From Fischerella muscicola SAG 1427-1 = PCC 73103 (GTDB lineage: Bacteria; Cyanobacteriota; Cyanobacteriia; Cyanobacteriales; Nostocaceae): a stretch of 64,000 nt of DNA. Made by a program: the position numbers and the translations under genes. Of the stretch, positions 35,410 through 44,181 are shown piece after piece. The DNA lies in assembly GCF_000317245.1 (NCBI RefSeq), contig NZ_AJLJ01000496.1, positions 62,001-126,000 of the forward strand, written 5' to 3'. Under the pieces are notes generated by a model. The model saw nothing but the letters and a program-made list of their open reading frames with translations, had not been told where the DNA came from and ran no database searches. Numbering within the stretch: position 1 is the first letter of the stretch; each line of letters starts with the position of its first letter.

Positions 35410-36887
35410 GTAACTGCCTAGCTAGTAGTAGTTGAGGAAAGAAAAACAGAGATATTACCTTGTAAAGCCTCAGTAATAAGGTCGAGGAGATTAAGACTAT
35501 GCTTAGAAGCAGTGGAAAGAAAAGAACGGATATTGGCGAATGAAACTGCAAAATCGAATGAACGAAAGCCACCAGAAATTTTTTGCTTACATTTCATCAT
35601 CCGCAAATCACGTTCTGCTTGATTATTGGTAAAAGGAACATCAGGTGCTGTGAGAAACCGTAAAACATCACCCCTAAAATTTTGGAGACGCAACAGCAGG
35701 TTATGACCAACTCGTCGTTTCACCCGTCCTCGATGACCTTGACGGATTAACGGTGGTTGGCTGTGATGAAAACTCAGTCCTCGTTGTAGAATTTGCTCAT
35801 ATAGTTGCTGAAGACGAGCAACAATACTTTTAGGAATACCTTTGGGATAACGATGTTTATAATTGCAAGCTAAGAGCAAAAACTTTTTCATTGACTTAGC
35901 CCAAGGTTCTTGTTCAATTTCTTCCAAGGCTTTGAGTTCCCTCAAGTGATGGGCATTACACAAAGCGTGATTGACATCTTGAATTTGATAATAAGGATTC
36001 CAGTGATCATGGACAACTACGCCTTTGATATTGGCCAATACTTCAATGTCTTTGCGTTGAGCCGCAACTCGATACCAAGTGTGTGTTTCAGTAGCAACCA
36101 CGTGTAACCAATTGGTTTTACCACCAATTCTCAATCCTGTCTCGTCGAGATGTTTAACTGCTGATGTTTTGACTGCTTCAACAACGACAGCCACTGCTGG
36201 TTCTATGATTTGTGCCAGAGTCTTGCTTGTATTTGCAATTGTACCTGCTGTCATTCGGCAACCAAATAAATCCATCAGCACTTCACTCAATCTGTCTTCG
36301 GGAATAAAATGTTGATGATTTAGATAAGCTGCAACTGCTCTAATTCTCGCTCCATACTGTGCTGGTGCTGTTATGTATTCTGGAAAACTCCCTTGTATTT
36401 GAGCTTTACATTCGGGACATTCTTTAACTGCGACTTGATGTTGTGTGACAACTATTTGTGGGGCTGGTATATCAAATACCTGTCGCTTGATTATTTTTTT
36501 TACAACTACAACCGAGATATCATATCCGCATCCAGGACATGAGCATGGCGTTGGGTGTTCTACTATTTTATCTGGTCTGATTACTTGTTCTAACGTCTGC
36601 CCTGGATGACCTAATTGCCCTCCAGAGCGCCGCTTTCCTGTTTCTCTTAAACTTTTTGTCCGAATTTTACTTAACTTTTTGAGTCCATCACTTGATGGTG
36701 GTTTTGAGCTGGTTTGGCTATCTACCCCTAAACGTCTCTCTAGCTCTGCTATCCGTTCCCGCAGAGCTTGATTTTCCTGTTCTAGCCTCTCAATTTTTCG
36801 ATCTTTTTCTTCTGGACTCATCCCAGAACACTACCATAATTCTTCCTTGACTGGAATCATCCTCACCATCCTACCTGGGCAGTTACT
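35410..36887 (-). mobile_element. IS66 family insertion sequence, complete
   Basis: The ends are 16-bp imperfect inverted repeats: gtaactgcctagctag at 35410-35425 and the complement of gtaactgcccaggtag at 36872-36887, with 14 of 16 matching. The flanks taaaaaatt (left) and taaaaattt (right) differ at one position and may be the IS66-type 8-9 bp target duplication. The element has only a transposase gene, without the tnpA/tnpB accessory genes of larger IS66 members. Confidence 0.8.
35418..36821 (-). CDS. IS66 family transposase
   Basis: A 467-residue TnpC-type transposase that looks intact. It has an N-terminal coiled coil (DRKIERLEQENQALRERIAE), the SSKPPSSDG motif, zinc-finger cysteines (CSCPGCG and ECPECKAQ), and a DDE core with VKHLDETGLRI and VVVHDHWNPYY. 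The catalytic Glu is in the conserved FTNNQAERDLRMMK. The C-terminal KQKISGGFRS and FANIRSFLSTA complete the family pattern. Its stop codon lies inside the left inverted repeat. It has no frameshift, so the element could still be active. Confidence 0.93.
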   Translation of the reverse strand: MSPEEKDRKIERLEQENQALRERIAELERRLGVDSQTSSKPPSSDGLKKLSKIRTKSLRETGKRRSGGQLGHPGQTLEQVIRPDKIVEHPTPCSCPGCGYDISVVVVKKIIKRQVFDIPAPQIVVTQHQVAVKECPECKAQIQGSFPEYITAPAQYGARIRAVAAYLNHQHFIPEDRLSEVLMDLFGCRMTAGTIANTSKTLAQIIEPAVAVVVEAVKTSAVKHLDETGLRIGGKTNWLHVVATETHTWYRVAAQRKDIEVLANIKGVVVHDHWNPYYQIQDVNHALCNAHHLRELKALEEIEQEPWAKSMKKFLLLACNYKHRYPKGIPKSIVARLQQLYEQILQRGLSFHHSQPPLIRQGHRGRVKRRVGHNLLLRLQNFRGDVLRFLTAPDVPFTNNQAERDLRMMKCKQKISGGFRSFDFAVSFANIRSFLSTASKHSLNLLDLITEALQGNISVFLSSTTTS

Positions 36888-36926
36888 AAAAATTTGAAAT
36901 AAAGTAAAATAATTAACACGATAAAG

Positions 36927-36947
36927 GACACAGCAATACTGTGTCCC
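36927..36947. repeat. Hairpin GGACACAG-CAATA-CTGTGTCC
   Basis: A perfect 8-bp stem around a 5-nt loop, between the IS66 element and a small gene. It lies 27 bp after the stop of that small gene (minus strand), but the T-run after it is weak. It is either a poor terminator or a dispersed palindrome. Confidence 0.55.
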
Positions 36948-36973
36948 TACGTTTACTCTCAACTTGCCAAACC

Positions 36974-37177
36974 CTACTCTTGCTCATCCGATTCTTGCGG
37001 ACGCTCAATAGCAGCAGGATTTACCGTCGCTTCATCCGCTCTACTGGAAGAGTCAGTACGATTTCCTACAACTTCTTGCGGATTTTCCGTAGCATCGTCA
37101 GCAGCATTAGTGAGTCCACTGGCGTTGACGTTGGGTTTAGCAGAAGTGCCTTTATGGCTAGCGTGTCCACCTGGCAT
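36974..37177 (-). CDS. Small hydrophilic, probably disordered protein
   Basis: A 67-residue protein from the ATG at 37177, which is preceded by GAGGAA at a suitable distance. This supports translation. It starts MPGGHASHKGTSAKPN and is rich in Ala, Asn, Asp, Glu and Ser with almost no hydrophobic residues, so it is likely unstructured. A longer form from 37210 adds 11 residues but lacks such a site. No function is known to me. Confidence 0.55.
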   Translation of the reverse strand: MPGGHASHKGTSAKPNVNASGLTNAADDATENPQEVVGNRTDSSSRADEATVNPAAIERPQESDEQE

Positions 37178-37273
37178 AATAAATTCCTCGGTTTGCATCA
37201 CTGAATACATCTCAGCTTAGACTCGCAAACACGAGGAATACCCTATCCACAGACTTAAATTCGTACTAATGTA

Positions 37274-37954
37274 CTAAACTCCTGCTGCCATCACTGCTTT
37301 CTCCAATAAACCAGCAAACAACTTCAACCCATCGGTACCACCTAGTGTAGGATCTGCGGCTCTCTCTGGGTGTGGCATCATCCCTAAGATATTACCTGTA
37401 GTATTGCAAATACCGGCAATATTTTTGAGCGAGCCGTTAGGATTATCACCTTGGTAGCGGAAGACTATTTGACCGTTATCTTCAAGTTTTGCTAGGGTCT
37501 TCTTATCTGCATAAAATCGTCCTTCCCCGTGGGCAATGGGTAAAGTTATTACTTCACCACTGGAATAAGCTTGTGTCCAAGCTAAATCATTGCGTACGAC
37601 TTTTAAGGGAGCGCGATCGCAAATAAAATGCAAATCCCGATTTTTCGTCAATACTCCTGGTAATAGCCCTGCTTCAGTTAATACCTGAAAACCATTGCAG
37701 ATACCCAAGACAAATTTACCTTTTTGTGCGTGTTCGATGACTTGCTGCATTACGGGTGAGAAACGAGCGATCGCACCACAACGCAAATAATCACCATAAC
37801 TAAATCCACCAGGGATAATAATCACGTCTAAATCAGCGATATCCGTATCTTGATGCCAAACCATGCGAGTTGGTTGTCCTAAGATGTCCCTGGTAACGTA
37901 AGCAACATCGCGATCGCAATTAGAACCTGGAAAAACAACAACACCAAATTTCAT
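37274..37954 (-). CDS. purQ: Phosphoribosylformylglycinamidine synthase subunit PurQ
   Basis: The glutaminase subunit of FGAM synthase in purine synthesis, which supplies ammonia to PurL. The class I glutamine amidotransferase triad is visible: the Cys in FVLGICNGFQVL, and the His and Glu in MMPHPERA near the C-terminus. The start VKFGVVVFPGSNCDRD-type motif (FGVVVFPGSNCDRDV) is typical. At 226 residues it has normal length. purS lies upstream on the same strand but is separated by about 230 bp of repeats, which is much wider than the usual tight spacing. Confidence 0.96.
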   Translation of the reverse strand: MKFGVVVFPGSNCDRDVAYVTRDILGQPTRMVWHQDTDIADLDVIIIPGGFSYGDYLRCGAIARFSPVMQQVIEHAQKGKFVLGICNGFQVLTEAGLLPGVLTKNRDLHFICDRAPLKVVRNDLAWTQAYSSGEVITLPIAHGEGRFYADKKTLAKLEDNGQIVFRYQGDNPNGSLKNIAGICNTTGNILGMMPHPERAADPTLGGTDGLKLFAGLLEKAVMAAGV

Positions 37955-37972
37955 AATTAGTCATTTGTCATT

Positions 37973-38082
37973 GGGGATTGGGCATTGGGCATTGGGCATT
38001 GGGCATGGGCATTGGGCATTGGGCATTGGGCATTGGGCATGGGGATTGGGCATTGGGCATAGGCATTGGGCATTGGCATTGG
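37973..38082 (+). repeat. Irregular heptamer repeat array (GGGCATT type)
   Basis: About fifteen imperfect copies of gggcatt, with variants such as gggcatg and ggggatt, and some shortened units. The array lies between purS and purQ. It is the same repeat class as the perfect array at 12723-12778. Open frames across it read Gly-Ile-Gly-His-Trp repeats and are not genes. Confidence 0.9.
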
Positions 38083-38084
38083 TA

Positions 38085-38187
38085 ATTATCACCTCTCCCT
38101 ATTCCCTGCTCCCTGCTTCCTGCTTCCTTGTCCCCGATCCCCGTTCGCGTAGCGTCTCCGCTAGGAGAATCCCCGATCCCCTATTCC
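38085..38187 (+). repeat. CT-rich dispersed repeat after the heptamer array
   Basis: A pyrimidine-rich tract (ctccctattccctgctccc, gcttccttgtccccgatcc) contains the palindromic core gcgtagcgtctccgctaggag. It fills the rest of the purS-purQ gap. The pairing of a heptamer array with a CT-rich tract repeats the arrangement at 12723-12862. Confidence 0.6.
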
Positions 38188-38466
38188 CTATATCACTCCC
38201 GTCTGTGATTCCACTTCAATCAAATCAAACCGATAATTTTCAATGACTGGATTTGCTAACATCTGATCACAGATCTGATCCAGATTTCGACGCGCAGAAC
38301 TTTCATCTGGTGAGATCAAGGTGACCTCTATGTACTTGCCAATCCGCACTTGTTCTACGTTATTGTATCCCATTTGCTTCAGTCCAGATTGCACTGCTAC
38401 ACCAGCAGGGTCTAAAACTGAAGGACGGAGTGTGACAAAAATTTTGGCTCGATACTTCCTTTGCAC
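38188..38466 (-). CDS. purS: Phosphoribosylformylglycinamidine synthase subunit PurS
   Basis: PurS is the small bridging subunit that joins PurL and PurQ. The 92-residue protein matches the family: YRAKIFVTLRPSVLDPAG at the start, then VRIGKYIEVTL and IENYRFDLIEVE at the end. The start is a GTG at 38466, at the position where orthologues begin. It lies upstream of purQ, with repeats between them. Confidence 0.93.
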   Translation of the reverse strand: MQRKYRAKIFVTLRPSVLDPAGVAVQSGLKQMGYNNVEQVRIGKYIEVTLISPDESSARRNLDQICDQMLANPVIENYRFDLIEVESQTGVI

Positions 38467-38609
38467 TGACTTTTGCTGAATGCTGCTACGCTCATACTAT
38501 ATCTTTATGTTGCAGTTCAGCGACAATGAAGATGACAAATCATCGGCGTTAAGCTATAAGTCAGCCAAGATATAGCTTGACCCTTGCCCCTATTTTCAAG
38601 ATAGTGTCT

Positions 38610-39008
38610 ATGAAAGCCGTACGCACCCGTAGCCAAGAGCGGATTTTGAATCTTCTCAAAACCGTCAAACAAGGCATTTCCGCCCAAGATATTTATGTTG
38701 AATTGCGTAATCGCGACCAAAGTATGGGTCTGGCAACAGTTTACCGCTCTTTAGAAACCTTAAAACTCGAAGGTATGGTGCAAATGCGGACATTGGCTAA
38801 CGGTGAAGCCCTTTACAGCTTAGTACAGCAAGATAAGCATCATCTCACTTGTTTGCAATGTGGTACTTCAATTCCAATTAATCAGTGTCCAGCCCACGAA
38901 CTAGAAGCACAGTTGCAAGTCACCCATAATTTTAAAATTTTTTACCATACCTTAGAGTTTTTTGGGCTGTGTAATCAATGTCACATAAATCAAGCTGCAA
39001 TGGATTGA
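38610..39008 (+). CDS. zur: Fur-family zinc uptake regulator (Zur/FurB)
   Basis: A 132-residue Fur-family repressor. I chose the ATG at 38610, where known cyanobacterial FurB/Zur proteins start (MKAVRTRSQERILNLL). A winged helix covers about 10-75 (GISAQDIYVEL, GLATVYRSLETLKLEG). The dimer and metal domain has HHLTC, two CxxC pairs (C81/C84 and C121/C124) for structural zinc, and the HNFKIFYHTLEFFG segment. Overall it resembles Anabaena FurB, which acts as Zur, more than FurA or PerR. No clear Zur box was found next to the gene. Confidence 0.88.
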   Translation: MKAVRTRSQERILNLLKTVKQGISAQDIYVELRNRDQSMGLATVYRSLETLKLEGMVQMRTLANGEALYSLVQQDKHHLTCLQCGTSIPINQCPAHELEAQLQVTHNFKIFYHTLEFFGLCNQCHINQAAMD

Positions 39009-39060
39009 GTTTTCCCATTACCAATTACCCATTACCGATCTTAACGAATCATACAAGTAT

Positions 39061-41052
39061 TCAAGCGGACATGATATCAGTTGCTAACCAAGCCCGTAGA
39101 ACTTCCGCTACAGTCCAAGCTTGAGCAATGCAACCCCTTGGTATCATAGGAGGATCGCCATCAAAGATTTCACTCAGACTACCAAGTCCGTGGGCGTGCA
39201 GGTGATTTGCCATTGGCTCAAGAAATAGCCGTGCTTGGGCAGGATCTTTGTAAACTCGCAGATGTGCCTGTACAAAGGGGCCAATTAACCATCCCCACAC
39301 TGTTCCCTGATGATAAACACTATCCCGTTGCTGTTGATCGCCGCCATAATGTCCTTGATATTGAGAATCTTCGCACGAGAGCGATCGCAATCCGTGGGAA
39401 GTCAGCAACATTCTTGCACAAGCGTCAACCACACCTTTTTGTTGAGTCGGATTAAGAGGACTTTCAGGTAAAGAAACTGCAAAAATTTGGTTAGGGCGCA
39501 ACGAAGAATCATCACCATCAGGGCCATCAAGAACATCGTAGCAGTAACCTGTTTCTTGATTCCAAAAGCGCGAGAATCTGACCAAAGCTCGCTCGGCGAT
39601 CGCGTCATATTCCTGGTGAGGTTTACGAATATGGCGAGCAAAGTGAGCCATTGTGCGTAATGCATTATACCAGAGGGCATTGACTTCAATCGGTTTGCCA
39701 ATCCGGGGCGTCACAACCCAATCGCCGATTTTGGCATCCATCCAAGTCAGCTGCACTCCCGCTTCCCCAGCGTAAAGCAGCCCGTCTGCTGCATCTAAAT
39801 GGATATTGTAGCGAGTGCCGCGACAATGCCAATCGATGATATCTGCCAGGATGGGAAACATCTCTTCTAAGAAGTCATCATCTTCTGTGGCGTTGTAGTA
39901 AGCGCGTAGAGCTTCAAAATACCAGAGAGTTGCATCAACGGTGTTATATTCTGGTGTTTCACCTGCATCTGGAAAGCGATTGGGAAGCATTCCCTGGTTG
40001 ACATAGTTAGCAAAAGTGTGGAGAATATAACGGGCTATTTCGGGGCGGCCTGTAGAGATGGTTAGCCCTGGTAAGCTAATCATTGTATCTCGTCCCCAAT
40101 CACTAAACCAGTGATAGCCTGCGATGATCGTTTTGCCATGCATTTCATCGGGCAAGGAACGATCTACAATAAACTGATCAGCAGCTAAAACTAGATGGTT
40201 TACCCAAGCAGGAGTTTCTTTGGCGTGGGAAGGGCGGTTAATTTTCCAAAGATTGATTAACTTTTGTTCTTGAGCATGGCGAAGTCTGAGGGTTGTTTCA
40301 CCATGCAAATCTGGTTGCTTGTCTGTACTAGCAACAAAAGTCAAAGCTTCACCAGGATTGAGAGTCATTTGGAAAGTTGCAGCGTGTAAATGATCTTCTA
40401 AGTCGCTCAATCCTCGATAGCGTTCTACTGCCAAGTTAAATCCGTAATACCAATTATGTGCAGGAATAGCGCTAGCATGATCACACAGCAAATAAAGCGG
40501 AACAGCAGTTGGATAGGCTGTGACACAAATTCCTTGGGAAACAGGTTCGACACTCATTTGCCAATTGTTGCTTTGGGTACTGCCATGATAATCGCGGTAG
40601 TTGACTAATGCTTTGAGTGTTAGCTGTAATGGCGCAGAAGCACGATGTAATACATAGCGTACATAGGTAGTGTTAGCGCCCTGTTGCATCCAAATTCGTT
40701 TTTCTAATAGCGCATCAGCACAAGCAAAGTGCCATATGGGAATAGTACCTTCCAAAGAAAAACGTTCTATGTGCTGGTAGCCTTGAGGACTAACAATTTC
40801 ATCAGCCCAACGATTTGTGTGCAAAGGGTAAATGCGATCGCCATACAAAGCCGTTTCATCCAGTTTGGCTAACATGAGAGTACGAGCCAAAGGCGGCTTG
40901 AGGGCTGCTATTAGCAACCCATGGTAGCGACGACTAAGCAAACCTGCTATTGTACCAGAGGCGTATCCACCGATACCATTAGTAACTAACCATTCTCGTG
41001 ACTCTGCTAAATCGAGAGTGCCGCATATCTCTCTGCCAAAATCAATGCACAT
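39061..41052 (-). CDS. Amylo-alpha-1,6-glucosidase (glycogen-debranching) family protein
   Basis: A 663-residue cytoplasmic enzyme of the glycogen-debranching type. The N-terminal domain (about 1-260) has EWLVTNGIGGYASGTIAGLLSRRYHGLL. The C-terminal (alpha/alpha)6 barrel has GYHWFSDWGRDTMISLPGL, PNRFPDAGETPEYNTVDATLW and later YHQGTVWGWLIGPFV, typical of GDE_C proteins. The likely reaction is hydrolysis of alpha-1,6 branches in glycogen. Exact specificity is not shown, since some relatives act on other glucans. It stands alone. Confidence 0.9.
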   Translation of the reverse strand: MCIDFGREICGTLDLAESREWLVTNGIGGYASGTIAGLLSRRYHGLLIAALKPPLARTLMLAKLDETALYGDRIYPLHTNRWADEIVSPQGYQHIERFSLEGTIPIWHFACADALLEKRIWMQQGANTTYVRYVLHRASAPLQLTLKALVNYRDYHGSTQSNNWQMSVEPVSQGICVTAYPTAVPLYLLCDHASAIPAHNWYYGFNLAVERYRGLSDLEDHLHAATFQMTLNPGEALTFVASTDKQPDLHGETTLRLRHAQEQKLINLWKINRPSHAKETPAWVNHLVLAADQFIVDRSLPDEMHGKTIIAGYHWFSDWGRDTMISLPGLTISTGRPEIARYILHTFANYVNQGMLPNRFPDAGETPEYNTVDATLWYFEALRAYYNATEDDDFLEEMFPILADIIDWHCRGTRYNIHLDAADGLLYAGEAGVQLTWMDAKIGDWVVTPRIGKPIEVNALWYNALRTMAHFARHIRKPHQEYDAIAERALVRFSRFWNQETGYCYDVLDGPDGDDSSLRPNQIFAVSLPESPLNPTQQKGVVDACARMLLTSHGLRSLSCEDSQYQGHYGGDQQQRDSVYHQGTVWGWLIGPFVQAHLRVYKDPAQARLFLEPMANHLHAHGLGSLSEIFDGDPPMIPRGCIAQAWTVAEVLRAWLATDIMSA

Positions 41053-41188
41053 ATCATTGCATACCTGTTTGGAATCGCTATTTTGATTATCCGTTGCGAT
41101 TTTTACATCAGAATGAGAAGTTAATTAAGAGTTGCTAAGAAAATTGAAAGTAAAAGGATGATGAATTGTATAGAAAATTTAGCCAAGA

Positions 41189-42610
41189 TTATTTGACGGG
41201 CAAAATTACAGTAAATATACTTCCTTCACCTAAGCGCGATCGCACTGACACTTTCCCACCCATACCTTCTACTATTGTCTTTACGATTGATAATCCCAAA
41301 CCTGTACCACCAGTAGCTTGATTTCGAGATTCATCTACGCGATAAAACCTCTCAAAAATTCGAGATTGATGTTGTAAAGGAATGCCATAACCTTGATCAC
41401 ACACTTGGATAATTACCTCTTGTTCTTGTTGATTTGCATTCAAGGATATGGGTGTATTCGGCTCAGAATATTTAACAGCATTATCAATTAAATTGAGCAA
41501 AACTTGTTTGAGGCGATTATAGTCTGCTTTCACTTCCAATGCTTCAGAATTGACCAAATATTTTATTTCTCTACCACTATAATTTTCTGACATTTCTACG
41601 AGTTCTATTAGCAATTCATTTAACAAAAAAGACTCAACATGAAAATGTAAATGGCCGCTATCTGCTCGTGCTAAATCTAGTAAATCTTCTAATAGATGAA
41701 TTGTCCGTTCTGCTTCGGAAGCGGCAGTTTCTAATGCTTCTTGTTGAACTTCTGTTAAATTATCTTGTCGTCGTAAAACACTTTGTAAGTAACCATATAC
41801 TATTGTTAAAGGTGTACGTAACTCATGAGAAACATTACTCACAAATTGTCGCTCTTGTTCCCAAGATTGAGACAGACGTGATAACATCATGTTGAAAGTT
41901 TGAGCTAATTCTCTCACTTCACTTGGTGCATGATCTACAGATAATTGTGCTTTTGATAAATCTACAACAGAAATCACTGCTGTCATTTGACTCAAATCAC
42001 ACAAGGGTTGTAAAGAACGCCGCACGTAAAATGCGCTCACCACAGATATGACTACAACGATCAAAAAACTTGCGATCGCCAAACTGTGTGCCATTGCCAA
42101 AAACATTGTTTGATCGCGAGTAATATCTTGCACCACAAATAACTTTCCCAGTACTTTTCCGCGTACACGTAAAGCTTCACTACATAACACAAAGTAACGT
42201 TGGTTAATTTGATGAACTTGTGGTGTGATTGGCATTTCAGCTATAGACATTAACTCAGATAATCTAGCACTAGATAAATTATCTGAAGTTCTAGATTGTG
42301 CTAAAAATTTTTCTTCAGGACTTTTAACCCATAAAAATATATTCTTAGTTGTCAAATTGTTAATAGCTTTTTGTAAACCCACTTCTGGTGGCATCATTTC
42401 ACTATACAATTCCACATCATGTGGAAAACGTACAGTCAGATTTTCTATATTTTGCTTATGACTATTAATTAAAAGTTGCTGCATTTTCCAGGTTGTCCAA
42501 ACAGTAATACTACTAATACCTAAAGCAGCAAGTACAGCAATGCCAATTGTAAGGCGTAACCTTAATGAAAAAGTATCAATTTTTCTAGCAATCGCATTGA
42601 TTATATTCAC
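41189..42610 (-). CDS. Membrane sensor histidine kinase
   Basis: A 473-residue kinase starting with GTG at 42610. It has membrane segments at about 20-42 and 176-196, around a periplasmic sensor region of about 130 residues without a recognised fold. A HAMP linker follows, then the HisKA domain with H262 (SNVSHELRTPLTIVYGYLQ) and the HATPase domain (LLNLIDNAVKYS, VCDQGYGIP, GGTGLGLSIVK). All catalytic boxes are intact. No response regulator is adjacent, so its partner is unknown. Confidence 0.93.
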   Translation of the reverse strand: MNIINAIARKIDTFSLRLRLTIGIAVLAALGISSITVWTTWKMQQLLINSHKQNIENLTVRFPHDVELYSEMMPPEVGLQKAINNLTTKNIFLWVKSPEEKFLAQSRTSDNLSSARLSELMSIAEMPITPQVHQINQRYFVLCSEALRVRGKVLGKLFVVQDITRDQTMFLAMAHSLAIASFLIVVVISVVSAFYVRRSLQPLCDLSQMTAVISVVDLSKAQLSVDHAPSEVRELAQTFNMMLSRLSQSWEQERQFVSNVSHELRTPLTIVYGYLQSVLRRQDNLTEVQQEALETAASEAERTIHLLEDLLDLARADSGHLHFHVESFLLNELLIELVEMSENYSGREIKYLVNSEALEVKADYNRLKQVLLNLIDNAVKYSEPNTPISLNANQQEQEVIIQVCDQGYGIPLQHQSRIFERFYRVDESRNQATGGTGLGLSIVKTIVEGMGGKVSVRSRLGEGSIFTVILPVK

Positions 42611-42644
42611 TATTATCTAAGGTCTTTTATGGGAAAAAGTTAAA

Positions 42645-42706
42645 GGGAAAAGGGAAAAAGGAAATTGCCTTCTTTTCCCCCTTTCCCATTTCCCGACTTA
42701 TTTCAT
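42645..42706. repeat. Purine/pyrimidine inverted repeat
   Basis: A run of gggaaaagggaaaaaggaa is followed, after a short loop, by ccttcttttcccccttt, making a long imperfect hairpin. It lies downstream of the DM13 lipoprotein gene and upstream of the kinase gene, both on the minus strand, so it may end the former's transcript. Confidence 0.6.
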
Positions 42707-42720
42707 GAATTCTAATAAAT

Positions 42721-43170
42721 TCAAATACCTAAAGGCGCATACCCAAAAGTTGCATTGAACTGACGACACCAAATTGCTACAGATTTATAATCTACTAACT
42801 TGACATTATTAGGAAGGGTATAGCGTTGATTACCGCTTGTTTTTTGTAAAGCAGCAATTTTTAGATAATCTTTTTCTTGAATTCCAGATATCGGTACTGT
42901 TTCGTTTCGGTACAAAATTACAAATAAGTCAGGGCCTTTGCTGGTTTTAAAACTTTCATCTAATTCTAGATAACGTTTACCATTCTCTGTGACAACTTTA
43001 ACGTTTCCTTGAGTAGGATGTTCACCAGCAACAAAGTTTCCTGGTTGGGATACCTCAGCGCTAGCTACAGGCTGGGTTTCATTAACTGGTTGCTTAGAGT
43101 CTACATTCTTTGTACAACTAACAGTCAAGAGAGTAAAAATACTTAGAATTGCGAAGATTTTGACTTTCAT
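42721..43170 (-). CDS. DM13-domain lipoprotein
   Basis: A 149-residue exported protein from the ATG at 43170. The N-terminus is a lipoprotein signal with a lipobox ending at C19 (LLTVSC). The mature part is a DM13 domain (about 50-149): GNVKVVTENGKRYLELDESF, KGPDLFVILYRNE and a final KSVAIWCRQFNATFGYAPL with the domain's conserved Cys. DM13 domains are predicted to take part in redox or electron-transfer chemistry at the cell surface. The function of bacterial single-domain forms is unknown. It probably shares regulation with no neighbour. Confidence 0.82.
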   Translation of the reverse strand: MKVKIFAILSIFTLLTVSCTKNVDSKQPVNETQPVASAEVSQPGNFVAGEHPTQGNVKVVTENGKRYLELDESFKTSKGPDLFVILYRNETVPISGIQEKDYLKIAALQKTSGNQRYTLPNNVKLVDYKSVAIWCRQFNATFGYAPLGI

Positions 43171-43446
43171 GATTATAGTACCCTCTAAGTTTATTAATAA
43201 TTCCAATCTAATGCCTGGGATTACGGAAAAAATTAATTTAAGCTGAGAGTTTGTTAAAAATATTGATAATGATTTTTTCAGTTTATTTTAATTTGATTTT
43301 TTCTTAAATTTATTTAAGATATTTCATATGTTAATATAAATTAAAATTTCTGAAATTATTTCTAAGAGACAATATCCCTTAATTATCCAATAATTTTGGG
43401 ATCTAGGTTTTGCGAATTTCATAAATTATATACATACATATAATCT

Positions 43447-43995
43447 ATGCAAGAATTAAAAAAATGGAATTTATTACAATCCAAATTGGTATTAAACCAC
43501 CCTTGGTGTCAAGTTAGGCAAGATGAGATTCTCTTACCAAGTGGCAAAATTATAGATGATTATTTTGTCCATATTAAACCAGAAGTAGCAATCATTTTAG
43601 CTATCACTACTAACCAAGAAATTGTCTTTGTCCGTCAATATAGACACGCAGTAGAAGATTTTTTTATAGAATTACCAGCAGGTAGTTTTGATCCCAATCA
43701 AGAAAGTGCTGAAGTAGCAGCTAAAAGAGAGCTACAAGAAGAAACTGGTTATACAGCAAAAGAAATAAAAAAAGTAGTCACTTTATATGATCGACCTAGT
43801 AAAGATACCAATCAATTACATTTATTTTTAGCAGAAGATGTCACTAAAACAAGTGAACAAGAATTGGATATCACAGAAGAAATAGAAGTTATTTTAATAC
43901 CTGTTGAATCGGTTTTAGAAAAAATACTTCAAGGAGAAATTTGTGTAGCAGGTAGTGTTGCGGCTCTCTTTTTAGGGTTAAATTTGAGTAGATAG
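43447..43995 (+). CDS. NUDIX hydrolase, ADP-ribose pyrophosphatase-like
   Basis: A 182-residue Nudix enzyme. The Nudix box runs from ELPAGSFDPNQE through SAEVAAKRELQEETGY, with the metal-binding REXXEE present. The loop before the first Glu is one residue longer than the consensus. The upstream EIVFVRQYRHAVEDFFIELPAG pattern matches ADP-ribose pyrophosphatases, so the likely substrate is ADP-ribose or a similar nucleoside diphosphate. The substrate is inferred. Confidence 0.88.
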   Translation: MQELKKWNLLQSKLVLNHPWCQVRQDEILLPSGKIIDDYFVHIKPEVAIILAITTNQEIVFVRQYRHAVEDFFIELPAGSFDPNQESAEVAAKRELQEETGYTAKEIKKVVTLYDRPSKDTNQLHLFLAEDVTKTSEQELDITEEIEVILIPVESVLEKILQGEICVAGSVAALFLGLNLSR

Positions 43996-44107
43996 AGAAC
44001 GGCGATCGCATATCACATTTGTTCTTCTCTACCTCAAAAAACCAGTTATCAGTTATCAATGATCAAATTCTATTACTTACTGTAAACTCATTCCTAACTA
44101 CTAGTAC

Positions 44108-44127
44108 GGGCGCAAGATTTTGCGCCC
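44108..44127. repeat. Hairpin GGGCGCAA-GATT-TTGCGCCC
   Basis: A perfect 8-bp GC-rich stem with a 4-nt loop in the gap between the Nudix gene and a convergent small membrane-protein gene. It could stop transcription from both sides, though no T-run adjoins. Confidence 0.6.
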
Positions 44128-44181
44128 ATACTCACAACTTAAACCAATATTATATTTGTTCACATCAATTTACATATCTAT

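Noticed and set aside
36941..37204. Plus-strand frame of 87 codons
   Set aside because: It is antisense to the small hydrophilic gene, which has a good ribosome site. The plus frame is Arg/Ser/Leu-rich as expected of an antisense shadow.
37965..38246. Open plus-strand frame over the purS-purQ gap
   Set aside because: It reads the heptamer array and overlaps the purS 3' end in antisense. There is no protein-like composition.
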